A DNA stretch of 64,000 nucleotides, from contig JABDAZ010000002.1 of the NCBI GenBank assembly GCA_013288945.1, positions 1-64,000 on the forward strand, given 5' to 3'. This document shows positions 17,801 to 25,862 of this stretch, piece by piece (within the stretch, counting starts at the first letter, position 1; every line of letters starts with the position of its first letter). Source of the stretch: Bacteroidota bacterium (GTDB lineage Bacteria; Bacteroidota; Bacteroidia; Chitinophagales; Chitinophagaceae). Position numbers and translations under genes: made by a program. The notes beneath the pieces are model-generated. The model was not told where the DNA came from. It made no database searches and saw nothing but the letters and a program-made list of their open reading frames with translations.

Positions 17801-18251
17801 TGACTGGATAAGCGGATCGCACCTTTACAACCAAACAGACGAGTGGATGTACAGAGAAGGCATCAGCGGTGATTGGACAAAACCAGTAACTATTAATGGG
17901 CAAACAGGCGCTTGGACTGCATATTATGCAAGTGCTTATTATGGAGAAGGAAACACAGCACATGGAGTTGGTAACGATGTTACAAAAAGCTTCTTCTACC
18001 GCGACGCCTCTTTTTGGAGATTGAGAAACGTTTCTTTAGGTGTTGATTTTTCCAGGTTTATCAAAACAGGCCTGCTTAAAAAATTGCAGCTTGTAATAAG
18101 TGGCAGAAACTTGCTGACTTTCACAAAGTATCCTGGACTTGATCCAGAAATTAGTTCAGGCCAGTCTAATTCAGCATTCGACAGAGGCATTGACCATAGT
18201 ACAATTCCTAACCTGAAGTCATACCAAGCAACTTTGAATGTTACCTTATAA
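14895..18251 (+). CDS. SusC/RagA-family TonB-linked outer membrane transporter
   Basis: An 1118-residue TonB-dependent transporter that would form the barrel of a SusCD nutrient-import complex. It starts with a signal peptide (MRKFKNLMVGILLLTV, cleavage after NAQ), then a carboxypeptidase-regulatory-like domain (VTGKVTDPTGAPIPGATIKV), the SEVVVTG segment, the plug domain (about 115-235, including VLRGINSVQNG and GAQGANGVIQIFSK) and a long barrel ending in TLNVTL. The frame is open further upstream from a TTG at 14820, but ATG 14895 gives the proper signal peptide. The susD gene follows after 23 bases. No glycoside hydrolase, peptidase or sigma/anti-sigma pair is adjacent, so the substrate is unknown. 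Confidence 0.92.
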   Translation: MRKFKNLMVGILLLTVAGINAQTKQVTGKVTDPTGAPIPGATIKVRGAKTGTSAGSDGSFKLATPENAVLIITGIGYESKELKTGSTTNLSIQLTQDSKALSEVVVTGVGTATSKRKLGISVESIGADKLPQVPISSLDQALVGKIAGAQISSVSGNPGDQVNIVLRGINSVQNGTRPMIMMDGVEIPFANLTTLDLSQVARVEVVQGAASASLYGAQGANGVIQIFSKKGIKGKITVNFSSSYGQSSFINSGHFSNANKHPYLTDANGNIIAYDTAGGFNAGDKLSIDSNVGNVLGDMAYRFGSENNPNAVSGEGASNSRYGILDPLNKNDQSYKGNFHYYDHFKQVYQGAPSTNNTLSISGGGDKIDYNIGVSNNRTNSPFLKDNGYIDRTNIIGNAGIEVFKGFTLRSITSLAYTKNTMHPSLGAPGGAGGLGAPSGYGYGTSNANVGAVYSFLNTPSFFNLEDTIVGGVPALNFFIPGINIGANAGNPYYNKHYSKGDGNRYDITQSFEAKYNVNRFVSLVGHYGISYKNENDIWTYYNQSLNGASNYFGGWFSAYNGNDNTGEVNNFQYNQTKQNLSGNAVVKLDFDKDFHLKLPIQSTTLFGYDYRKNTYKELDFAGLSLPLQPPFLLLATKSQEIIGQYNETWVTYGYLVNQQFDIGDWGGISGGFRTDYSSAFGEGHTPFTFPHVNGYINLNSFNFWNNLTDLLPNFKLRAAYGKAGVQPGPYQRQSTLNLQPTGPTQSAYSNQTSVNNPGLGVEISSETEYGTDFTVNTSDKGSWLKNLNFAITYWKRHTDNAIYNRVLPISTGTTSIVDNVIALSSKGWQLSVNIPVYQTRNWTWDFTANFGHQSSIINSIVGGDIPLGSAAGSSTEILKAGAKIGQIYGLKVLTNVNQLRADGKTPFIDVADQGNYSIASSGYVVNNQSKALFISDETTPLGDPNPKLTSSFINSLTYKGFISFGFQFDWISGSHLYNQTDEWMYREGISGDWTKPVTINGQTGAWTAYYASAYYGEGNTAHGVGNDVTKSFFYRDASFWRLRNVSLGVDFSRFIKTGLLKKLQLVISGRNLLTFTKYPGLDPEISSGQSNSAFDRGIDHSTIPNLKSYQATLNVTL

Positions 18252-18274
18252 CGTTAAATTAAATTGAACAGATT

Positions 18275-19987
18275 ATGCAAAAAATAAATCTTCAAATACT
18301 GAAAAAACTTTTTTATGGCCTTCACTATTCGGCAATAATTATTGCGATGGTGTTGGTAAGCTCTTGCAAAAAAGATCTAAATCAAATCAATCCTAATGCG
18401 CCTACTCTTCCGGGTAATGTGATTAATGAAACAGGTATTACTTCTTATGCTTTAGGAGGCGTTTACTGGAATGGTTTCAATTACAGTGATGGCTGGTTAG
18501 GCAATAGTTATTTCTCTTTGCCATGGGGTTATCATGAATTGATGGGTGATGTTGCCGGCGGTGGTGCAGGTTCTAATAATCAAACTACTACCATGGGTGT
18601 TCCCGACAGTTTTACTCCAGATCCTGTAGGCGCTCCAAGTACTGTTATTTCGAATCCTAGCCCGCAAGTCACAATTATCAGAAGTTTTAATAATGCTTCG
18701 CAAACAAGTAATGGTAACAATGCATTGTATTATGAGTGGACAAACATGTATGCTATGATCGATGCGATGAATACTGCAATTGCACAGCTTCCCAGCGTAA
18801 GCGGGATGACTGCTGACAAAGATTCAACGATAAAAGCCTGGTGCTATTGGTGGAAAGGTTATGCCTATGCCCAAATCGGAACTTTATACTATGCCGGTTT
18901 GATTGAAGATAAACCCAATACTATTGTGAGCAATTTCGTAAGTCAGTCTGCCATGATTGACGAATCAAATCACCAGTTGAATAATGCTTTGACGGCATTA
19001 AAAGCTATTTCTAGTCAGAGCGATTATGCCACTGTAATTGCTGAATTGATTCCTCAACAAAATCAAGTGGGTTTAGGTTTGCCTTTATCGTCTGCGCAAT
19101 GGATAGGGACTATTAATACTATGTTGGCAAGAAATATTTTATTAAATAAATTGTCGCCATTTGTTAATGGCAACCCGGCTGCCGCAATTACGGGTGCGAG
19201 CATTCCTGCTATCACATCTGCTGATTGGACATCTATTATTGCTTATTGTACAGCGGGAGTTCAAAATGGAGATTTCGTATTTACAGGAAGGTCTGCGCCT
19301 TCAAATTCATATTTTACGGCAACAGGTGGAACTGTCGCTTCTTTAAGCGCTTTTAGTAACCAAGGTTCAACCTATAAAGTAAGTGAAAGATTAGTACAGC
19401 AATTTCAACCAGGTGATAATAGATTAGCTAATTTTACTACCGCTAATGGCACATTTACGGGTGATGCAGTTACCAATTCTACCCGTTATAGCTTGGTGGA
19501 TGGAACAGCTCTAGGGTTGACCGGAATTAATATTTTAGGTTCGAGAATGGTTGGTGGCCTTGAAATTTATATTGGGCCAACTTATGAGGAAAATGCATTA
19601 ATGCTGGCTGAAGCATATATTCAAACCGGAAAAATTTCACAAGGCCTGGCTTTAATCGACGCTGTCAGAACATATCAGGGAGCTGGCCTTACAGCACTTA
19701 GCCCAAGTTTATCATTAACACAGGCATTAACTGTATTGACTCAAGAACGCTTGGCAGCTTTAGCATATAGAGGCCTTTCTTATTACGATTTAAGAAGATG
19801 GGGTTGGATTTATGGTGCTGCAAAAGGCGGCGGCAGATGGGGTTGCAATTTGATATATAATTCAACGGTATATACTAATGCGTATATCAACTATAATTAT
19901 ATGGATTATTGGGATGTGCCTGGAGATGAAACAGAAAAAAATCCTCCGTCTGCAACAAGCGCAGCGGTTATGAACCCAAATTATTAA
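18275..19987 (+). CDS. SusD/RagB-family nutrient-binding lipoprotein
   Basis: A 570-residue outer-membrane lipoprotein that would act as the lid of the SusC channel. The signal peptide is unusually long, with the lipobox LVSSC at C31. The N-terminal CKKDLNQINPNAP, the mid-region helical repeats, and the C-terminal ALAYRGLSYYDLRRWG motif are typical of SusD. The length is near the middle of the family range. It shares an operon with susC and is followed 23 bases later by a strong terminator. Ligand unknown; the lack of nearby enzymes means this could be a peptide or oligosaccharide importer. Confidence 0.92.
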   Translation: MQKINLQILKKLFYGLHYSAIIIAMVLVSSCKKDLNQINPNAPTLPGNVINETGITSYALGGVYWNGFNYSDGWLGNSYFSLPWGYHELMGDVAGGGAGSNNQTTTMGVPDSFTPDPVGAPSTVISNPSPQVTIIRSFNNASQTSNGNNALYYEWTNMYAMIDAMNTAIAQLPSVSGMTADKDSTIKAWCYWWKGYAYAQIGTLYYAGLIEDKPNTIVSNFVSQSAMIDESNHQLNNALTALKAISSQSDYATVIAELIPQQNQVGLGLPLSSAQWIGTINTMLARNILLNKLSPFVNGNPAAAITGASIPAITSADWTSIIAYCTAGVQNGDFVFTGRSAPSNSYFTATGGTVASLSAFSNQGSTYKVSERLVQQFQPGDNRLANFTTANGTFTGDAVTNSTRYSLVDGTALGLTGINILGSRMVGGLEIYIGPTYEENALMLAEAYIQTGKISQGLALIDAVRTYQGAGLTALSPSLSLTQALTVLTQERLAALAYRGLSYYDLRRWGWIYGAAKGGGRWGCNLIYNSTVYTNAYINYNYMDYWDVPGDETEKNPPSATSAAVMNPNY

Positions 19988-20009
19988 TACGTTTTTTTTA
20001 AAGTTAATG

Positions 20010-20044
20010 AGAGGCTAATTCAGAAATGATTAGCCTCTTTTTTT
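20010..20044 (+). terminator. Rho-independent terminator of the susCD operon
   Basis: AGAGGCTAAT and ATTAGCCTCT form a perfect 10-bp stem around TCAGAAATG, followed by TTTTTTT. It lies 23 bases after the susD stop codon. Confidence 0.9.
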
Positions 20045-20079
20045 CATTATAATTTCCATTGAGTATAATAAACATATTT

Positions 20080-20810
20080 ATGAAAACATTCATCGTTATT
20101 CTTTTTTCGATAATATCATTTTCTATATGTGCACAACAGAATTTAGATATTGGCGCTCCTGCTGAATCCGGCGGAAATTATGGCTCGATTAATTATGTGG
20201 ACATGTCGTCGTTGGGTAAAAAAAAGATTGAAAATTTTTCATATACTGATATTTCCGGTTCGCCTTTTTGGAATGACAGTTGGAATACTGCTTTGCTTTT
20301 TTTAAATAACAAAAATGCAGTAAAAGTAGAAAAAGCCAAACTTAATTTATATAATGGCGAAGTGCATTTTATTAATAAAAGCAATGTCGAACTGGTTGCT
20401 GAAAACGATTATATTAAAAAATAATTTTTTTTAAAGGTGCTGATACAACAAAAATCCTGGGGGTTTTTGAGGCTTTTGCTGACAGTTCCAGTTCAACAAA
20501 ATTTTCTTTTTTCCAAGTGTTTAATGAAGGCGCTATAAAATTTCTTGAATTGAAAAAAGCAATTATTGAAGAAAAAGAATATAATCCATTGGTGGGCGCA
20601 AAGGAACACGCTTTTATTCTTAAAGAAAGTTATGCTGTAGCGAATAACAATGATGTTATAAAAGTCAAGCTAAGTCAATCAAGCATTTTGCCAATAATAA
20701 AACCGTCTTCAGAAGCTTATCAATGGTTGAAGCAAAATAACAACAAGCTTAAGAGTGTAAACGAAGTAATTTCTTTTTTGAATTACTATAATACTATTTT
20801 AAAAAAATAA
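20080..20810 (+). pseudogene. Secreted protein of unknown function interrupted by a frameshift
   Basis: The first part (20080-20424) encodes 114 residues with a signal peptide (MKTFIVILFSIISFSICAQ). It stops at ATT AAA AAA TAA. Reading one base back from that stop, the frame continues without a break from 20421 to 20810 (IIFFKGADTTKILGVFE and onward, ending NTILKK). The joined product would be about 243 residues. The junction lies in A6 followed by T8, so a homopolymer error, a true indel, or programmed slippage on AAAAAAT are all possible. The protein family is not recognised. It follows susCD but is separated by a terminator. An earlier TTG at 20059 is less likely as the start. Confidence 0.7.
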
Positions 20811-20864
20811 TGCAAGAGAATTAGTAGCATTAATAGTTATTCTATTAATAAATATTTAAAAACT

Positions 20865-22418
20865 TTACAGCTTTATCTCTTCATCATGTTTATCAAAAAA
20901 ATGAAATTCTGTGAGGTGATAATTGGTGTTGGGTTTAATCTTGACCTGCTGTTTGTATTTCCATCTCCATTTCCATTGTTTTGAATTGAAGAGAATTCCT
21001 TTGGTGAGATAAGCAAACATTATTGGATGAACTGCAAGCACCAAATCTTTATGTTGGTGATTAATGAGATAACTTAAATTCTTTTCAATTTCATCTTCCA
21101 GTATTAATGCAGAAGAAATTTTTCCGGTGCCATTGCAGCTTGGGCAAATTTCCTGTGTATTAATAGTTACTTCAGGTTTCATACGCTGGCGCGTAACCTG
21201 CATCAAACCAAATTTTGAAATCGGCAACACCGCATGTTTTGCACGGTCCGTGCGCATAAAACCTTCCATTGCTTCCATCAGCTTGCGCTTATTATCCGGA
21301 AGCTTCATATCAATAAAATCGATGACGATAATGCCGCCCAAATCGCGCAGGCGCAATTGCCTTGCTATTTCTTCAGCGGCTTCGAGGTTTGTCTCTAATG
21401 CGTTTTGCTCTTGGTTATTGCTTACACTTTTATAACCGCTGTTTACATCAATTACGTGCAACGCTTCCGTATGCTCAACAATTAGATATGCGCCGCTTGG
21501 GAGATTAACCGTTTTTCCAAAAGCAGCTTTTACTTGTTTTGTAATACCAAACTGATCAAAAATTGGTGAGCCATTATGATAATAAGAAACGATATCTATT
21601 TTATCGGGAGCAATTCTTTGTATGTAAGTTTTCGTATCATTAAAAATATTACGATCATTAACAACGATTTTATTAAAGTCTTCATTTAATAAATCGCGCA
21701 GCATGCTTGTCGCTTTTGTTTGCTCGCTTAATATTTTCGCTGGGGCAACAGAACCTTTTAAATTATGTTGAAGCGCTTTCCAGGTTTCTACAAGTTCAGA
21801 AAGATCTTCATGCAACTCTGCCGTATTTTTTCCTTCCGCTGCTGTGCGAACAATTACACCAAAATTTTTTGGTTTGATGGCTTCAACTATTTTTTGCAGC
21901 CGTTTGCGTTCTTCAGATGAATGTATTTTTCTGGAAACGGCAACGATATCATTAAACGGAGTAATTACAACAAACCTGCCCGGCAAAGAAACTTCGCAAC
22001 TTAAGCGCGGGCCTTTTGCAGCAATGGGTTCTTTAAGAATTTGTACAAGAATATTTGGCTTGCCGCTTAATACTTCATTAATCTTTCCTGTTTTTACAAT
22101 TTCAGGTTCTACATGAAATGAGGCAAAATCCAGTTCTTCGCCTCCATTTTCGTTCATTGTCATTTGTGTAAACTTGAGCAATGATCTTGCATAAGGGCTC
22201 AAATCTGTATAATGAAGAAATGCATCTTTTTCGAAGCCAACATCAACAAATGCGGCATTCAATCCCGGAATAAGTTTTTTTACTTTTCCAAGATACAAAT
22301 CACCGACTGCAAAGCTGGCATCAGCTTTTTCATGGTGCAATTCTACCAGCTTTTTATCCTCCAAAAGCGCTATTTCAACGCCTTGCGGGGCTGCATTTAT
22401 TATCAGTTCCTTGTTCAA
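20865..22418 (-). CDS. rng: Ribonuclease G/E family endoribonuclease
   Basis: A 517-residue RNase G-type enzyme for rRNA maturation and mRNA turnover. The N-terminus has the S1-like segment (VGDLYLGKVKKLIPGLNAAFVDVG at 38-61 in part). The metal-binding aspartates are D324 (HVIDVNSG) and D367 (IIVIDFIDM). The zinc-link is CPSC at 425-428. There is no long C-terminal degradosome scaffold, so it resembles RNase G more than E. The frame is closed three codons upstream, leaving TTG at 22418 as the start. A 16-bp palindrome sits just before it. HU, a TPR protein and a tiny ribosomal protein lie upstream on the same strand, a common Bacteroidota neighbourhood. Confidence 0.93.
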   Translation of the reverse strand: MNKELIINAAPQGVEIALLEDKKLVELHHEKADASFAVGDLYLGKVKKLIPGLNAAFVDVGFEKDAFLHYTDLSPYARSLLKFTQMTMNENGGEELDFASFHVEPEIVKTGKINEVLSGKPNILVQILKEPIAAKGPRLSCEVSLPGRFVVITPFNDIVAVSRKIHSSEERKRLQKIVEAIKPKNFGVIVRTAAEGKNTAELHEDLSELVETWKALQHNLKGSVAPAKILSEQTKATSMLRDLLNEDFNKIVVNDRNIFNDTKTYIQRIAPDKIDIVSYYHNGSPIFDQFGITKQVKAAFGKTVNLPSGAYLIVEHTEALHVIDVNSGYKSVSNNQEQNALETNLEAAEEIARQLRLRDLGGIIVIDFIDMKLPDNKRKLMEAMEGFMRTDRAKHAVLPISKFGLMQVTRQRMKPEVTINTQEICPSCNGTGKISSALILEDEIEKNLSYLINHQHKDLVLAVHPIMFAYLTKGILFNSKQWKWRWKYKQQVKIKPNTNYHLTEFHFFDKHDEEIKL

Positions 22419-22419
22419 T

Positions 22420-22435
22420 CTAAATTATAATTTAG
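22420..22435. promoter_or_regulatory. 16-bp perfect palindrome directly upstream of rng
   Basis: CTAAATTATAATTTAG is a complete palindrome one base before the TTG start of rng. It could be an operator or an RNA hairpin occluding translation. RNase E autoregulates through its leader in E. coli, but no such element is known for this group, so this is only a suggestion. Confidence 0.3.
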
Positions 22436-22547
22436 CATCTCATCAATACATCACACTAAAAGGAAATTACTGAAAGGGATTTATTACAAAACCGCGGGCA
22501 AGCAATTTGCTGCGATAGTAGTAAATAAAATATTCAGCTACGGGAAA

Positions 22548-22574
22548 GAAAACCGGGTTAATGCACCCGGTTTA
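22548..22574 (-). terminator. Hairpin downstream of the small ribosomal protein gene
   Basis: AAACCGGGT and ACCCGGTTT form a 9-bp stem around TAATGC. On the minus strand it is followed by TCTTTCCC, a weak T-tract. It lies 6 bases beyond the stop codon. Confidence 0.6.
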
Positions 22575-22579
22575 AAAAC

Positions 22580-22675
22580 TTATTTATTCTTCTTCTTATG
22601 ACGGTTTTTTCTTAGTCTCTTTTTTCGCTTATGTGTAGCGATTTTATGACGTTTACGTTTTTTACCACAAGGCAT
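22580..22675 (-). CDS. 31-residue AURKAIP1/COX24-domain protein (mS38-like small ribosomal protein)
   Basis: The frame begins ATG at 22675 and encodes MPCGKKRKRHKIATHKRKKR followed by 11 more mostly basic residues, then TAA. About two thirds of the residues are Lys, Arg or His. This matches the tiny conserved proteins of Bacteroidota annotated as AURKAIP1/COX24 domain-containing, related to mitochondrial small-subunit protein mS38. It is therefore probably a ribosomal small-subunit component. It lies between a TPR gene and rng on the same strand and has its own hairpin. Confidence 0.85.
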   Translation of the reverse strand: MPCGKKRKRHKIATHKRKKRLRKNRHKKKNK

Positions 22676-22744
22676 ACAAAATGCGTTTTTTTTGTTTAAA
22701 AATAATTTTTCACTTCCCGTGCTTTCTTAATAAATAAAAAAGCT

Positions 22745-23596
22745 TTATTGTAATAACTTAATGCGTTTATCTATTTCAGTTATAATGTTCGGATCAACAA
22801 TTAATTTTTTACTTGCCTGGTACCACTTCACAGCTTCTGCTTTATCACCTTTTTGCTCGTTCACCTGTGCCAGCGTAAGTATCGCTTCTATATTATTTGG
22901 CTGATGTTTAACCACTTTTGTTAACCGCTCTACCGCTTTATCCAATTGCCCGGATTGCAAACCGCCTAAACCGAGCATGAATTCGGCATACATATTTGAT
23001 GTATCGCGCCGTGCCACTTCCAATATTCGCTGAATGCCCTGCATTACTTCCTGTGGATTGCTTGCCGTGCTTCCAAAAATGTAACAAGCGCCCAACCCAA
23101 CTTTTGATGAATCGTTCGACGGATTAATCTGCAAAGCCTTTTCAAATAACCCTTTCGCTTCATTTGCCATCCAGCTTTTTAAGCCCGCATCATCCTGCCC
23201 GCGAAGGTTCTCCAAAAATAATTGGGCTGCAAAGGTGAGGTTTTTTTCAGAATTTTCCAACTTCGCGCTTTCTCCTGTATAATATATATATGGAAGAAAT
23301 CCTTCACGCACAGAATCTTTCCAAAAAATAGCTAATTGATCGTAAGATTTTATTTGCTGATTTTTTACATCGCCGCGAACTACAGAATTTTCTAAACGGT
23401 TTACGTAAGAGAGTTGTGAAGGGCTAAGTTTAGATTTTGAAGCCTGTAAAATATCCTGTGCAGTTATAGTTTTTGCTGATGCAGCAGTGGATGTTTCCGA
23501 AGATTTTTTTTGTGGTGGAACGGTTTGCCCGAAAAAAAATAATACCAGTAAGATTATTAATCCAAAAGATGCTACAATGATTTGCTGTTTCTTCAC
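22745..23596 (-). CDS. Membrane-anchored tetratricopeptide-repeat protein
   Basis: A 283-residue protein with one N-terminal membrane helix (residues 7-25, IIVASFGLIILLVLFFFG) and a periplasmic or cytoplasmic TPR region. The repeats are visible at about 150-175 (GLFEKALQINPSNDSSKVGLGACYI), 188-250 in part and AKVNEQ-type units (AILTLAQVNEQKGDKAEAVKWY). It lies 23 bases after the HU gene on the same strand, so the two are likely co-transcribed. This HU-TPR-rng order recurs in Bacteroidota, but the function is unknown; a role as scaffold for RNA or ribosome assembly factors is speculation. Confidence 0.8.
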   Translation of the reverse strand: MKKQQIIVASFGLIILLVLFFFGQTVPPQKKSSETSTAASAKTITAQDILQASKSKLSPSQLSYVNRLENSVVRGDVKNQQIKSYDQLAIFWKDSVREGFLPYIYYTGESAKLENSEKNLTFAAQLFLENLRGQDDAGLKSWMANEAKGLFEKALQINPSNDSSKVGLGACYIFGSTASNPQEVMQGIQRILEVARRDTSNMYAEFMLGLGGLQSGQLDKAVERLTKVVKHQPNNIEAILTLAQVNEQKGDKAEAVKWYQASKKLIVDPNIITEIDKRIKLLQ

Positions 23597-23619
23597 TATT
23601 TTTTATTTAAACAGCGAAA

Positions 23620-23940
23620 TTACATTTCTTCATCAAGGTTTGGCGCGTCTTCTTTAACTGATTGTAATTTTTTTACTTCAGCAGTAAATTCTTTGGCAGG
23701 TTTAAATGCAGGAATATAATGTTCGGGAATATGAACGGCAACATTTTTCTTAATGTTTCTTCCGATTTTTGCAGCGCGTTTTTTTGTAATAAAACTACCA
23801 AAGCCGCGGATGTAAATATTTTCACCCTGGGCCAATGTGTCTTTTACTTCTTTAAACATGGTTTCCAAAGTAACCAGCACATCAACCTTTGGTATACCAG
23901 TTTTGTCCGATATTTGGTTAACAAGGTCCGCCTTTCTCAT
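23620..23940 (-). CDS. HU/IHF-family DNA-binding protein
   Basis: A 106-residue histone-like protein. It has the N-terminal helices (MRKADLVNQISDKTG), the beta-arm core (GENIYIRGFGSFITKKRAAKIGRN) and the AFKPAKEF motif at the end of the arm. An acidic tail (KEDAPNLDEEM) extends the 90-residue standard fold. It bends DNA and organises the nucleoid; a specific role cannot be inferred. It is the first gene of the HU-TPR-ribosomal protein-rng cluster and diverges from mutY across 195 bases, where their promoters must lie. Confidence 0.93.
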   Translation of the reverse strand: MRKADLVNQISDKTGIPKVDVLVTLETMFKEVKDTLAQGENIYIRGFGSFITKKRAAKIGRNIKKNVAVHIPEHYIPAFKPAKEFTAEVKKLQSVKEDAPNLDEEM

Positions 23941-24135
23941 TGATATTGTTTTATAAGTTTCTGATTATAAATATATAATAAAATAAGTAATCTACCATCA
24001 AACGGTTCAATTTGTTATTTATTATAGAAAAACTTTTTTAGTTAATATTAAAACCAGTTATAAAATAGGGCACATTAATAAAACAAAGTTTTTAAAAATT
24101 TATTATTAAGGGTGATTACTTAGCTTTTTAAAAAG

Positions 24136-25212
24136 ATGAAGGAAACCGTTTTTACAAAAAATTTATTGTTGTGGAATAAAAAATCCAACACACGCTTAAT
24201 GCCGTGGAAGGGTGAAAAAGATGCTTATAAAATATGGCTGAGCGAAATTATTTTGCAGCAAACGCGCGTGGAACAAGGCTGGGCTTATTACGAAAAATTT
24301 ATTAATGCATTTCCCACTGTTCATCATCTTGCAAAAGCGCCGGAGCAGCAGGTTTTTAAAATGTGGGAAGGCCTGGGTTATTATAACCGCTGCAAAAATT
24401 TAATTGAAACTGCTAAAATAATTTCAGAAAAATATGATGGAAAATTTCCGGATTCGTATGAAGAAATAAGAAATTTAAAAGGAATCGGCCCATATACAGC
24501 TGCAGCAATTTCTTCTTTTGCATATAATCTTCCTTATGCAGTTGTTGATGGAAATGTTGAACGCGTTTTAGCAAGATATTTTGGCGACACAACTCCGGTG
24601 GATACGACCATCGGCAAAAAATTTTATACAGCTTTAGCAACAAAATTATTGGATAAAGAGCAGGCTGGCACCTATAACCAGGCGATTATGGATTTTGGCG
24701 CAGTAATTTGTAAACCCAAAAATCCACTATGCGAAATTTGCGTGCACCAAAAAAATTGCACAGCTTTTCAAACAAATAATGTTGGCAATTTACCGGTAAA
24801 GAAAAAAGCAATTCAAAAAAAAATCCGCTGGTTTTATTATTTTATTATTGAAGTAAATGGCGCAACATATATTCATCAGCGAAAGCAAAATGATATTTGG
24901 CAAAACCTGTATGAATTTGTTTTGTATGAAACCAGCGAGCCATTGTACCAGCAGGAAATTATCGAATCAACTTTCTTTAAAAACCTTTTTGGCAAACAAA
25001 AAATAAATGTAAAAAAAGTATCTCCGGTTTATAAACAACAGCTCACGCATCAAACTATTAACGGGCAGTTTATTAATGTTTCCATCAATAAAAATATTTC
25101 TTTTTTAAAAGATTATAAACTGGTTATTAATAAAGAAATAAATCAATATGCTTTTCCGCGCTTTATAACAGCTCATTTGCAGCAAACCCATACTGAACAA
25201 CAACTATTTTAA
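24136..25212 (+). CDS. mutY: A/G-specific adenine DNA glycosylase MutY
   Basis: A 358-residue base-excision repair enzyme that removes adenine opposite 8-oxoguanine. Catalytic residues are E37 (WLSEIILQQTRV) and D138 (VVDGNVERVLARYFG), with the helix-hairpin-helix LKGIGPYTAAAI before it. The iron-sulfur loop is C192, C199, C202 and C208 with the standard C-x6-C-x2-C-x5-C spacing. The C-terminal NUDIX-like domain (about 230-345) recognises 8-oxoguanine. The gene starts with ATG and leads the mutY-ssb-gldE-gldD series known from gliding Bacteroidota. Confidence 0.95.
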   Translation: MKETVFTKNLLLWNKKSNTRLMPWKGEKDAYKIWLSEIILQQTRVEQGWAYYEKFINAFPTVHHLAKAPEQQVFKMWEGLGYYNRCKNLIETAKIISEKYDGKFPDSYEEIRNLKGIGPYTAAAISSFAYNLPYAVVDGNVERVLARYFGDTTPVDTTIGKKFYTALATKLLDKEQAGTYNQAIMDFGAVICKPKNPLCEICVHQKNCTAFQTNNVGNLPVKKKAIQKKIRWFYYFIIEVNGATYIHQRKQNDIWQNLYEFVLYETSEPLYQQEIIESTFFKNLFGKQKINVKKVSPVYKQQLTHQTINGQFINVSINKNISFLKDYKLVINKEINQYAFPRFITAHLQQTHTEQQLF

Positions 25213-25332
25213 ATTGGCACCAAAACTGTTAATGTAATAATAATCAAGATTTTTATCTTTTTTTCTCTGGAAAAAAATTAACTTTAAGAGGAATTTTTTT
25301 ACAGAAGATTTATAAACTTTAAACTCCATTCT

Positions 25333-25761
25333 ATGCGAGGCGTTAACAGGGTTATGCTTATCGGCAATTTGGGGAAAGATCCGGATATACAATATTTGGA
25401 AGGAAATATTGCCGTTGCAAAATTTTCCCTGGCTACCACTGAAACTTTTAAAGACAGATCGGGTAAGCTTGTTTCGCAAACTGAATGGCATACGGTTGTT
25501 TTGTGGCGCGGCCTTGCAGAATTGGCAAGTAAATATTTGCACCGCGGCAGCCTCGTTTATATTGAAGGAAAGTTAAAAACAAGAAGTTGGGAAGATAAAG
25601 AAGGCAATAAAAAATTTGCTACAGAAGTTGTTGGCGATAATTTGATAATGCTCGATAAAAGATCCGACGGAGTTAATACTAACGGTCATGAAGGAGTTGA
25701 AGGCAACACGAATCCTGATATTCCTTCCATCGGCGAAGGTTCTGAAGATTTGCCGTTTTAA
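25333..25761 (+). CDS. ssb: Single-stranded DNA-binding protein
   Basis: A 142-residue protein with the OB fold of bacterial SSB (MRGVNRVMLIGNLGKDPDIQ at the start, TEWHTVVLWRGLAELASKYL and GSLVYIEGKLKTRSW further on). The C-terminal region is acidic and disordered and ends in EDLPF, the short peptide that recruits replication and repair partners. Length is shorter than the E. coli protein but normal for this phylum. It follows mutY after 120 bases. Confidence 0.95.
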   Translation: MRGVNRVMLIGNLGKDPDIQYLEGNIAVAKFSLATTETFKDRSGKLVSQTEWHTVVLWRGLAELASKYLHRGSLVYIEGKLKTRSWEDKEGNKKFATEVVGDNLIMLDKRSDGVNTNGHEGVEGNTNPDIPSIGEGSEDLPF

Positions 25762-25862
25762 GAAAAACATTTTATTAAATTTGCTTGTGCTGAAATAGTC
25801 AGTTTGCAAAAACTTTCTTATTAATAATTGATCGTGCTTTTGTTTAACGAAAATTAATTGCT

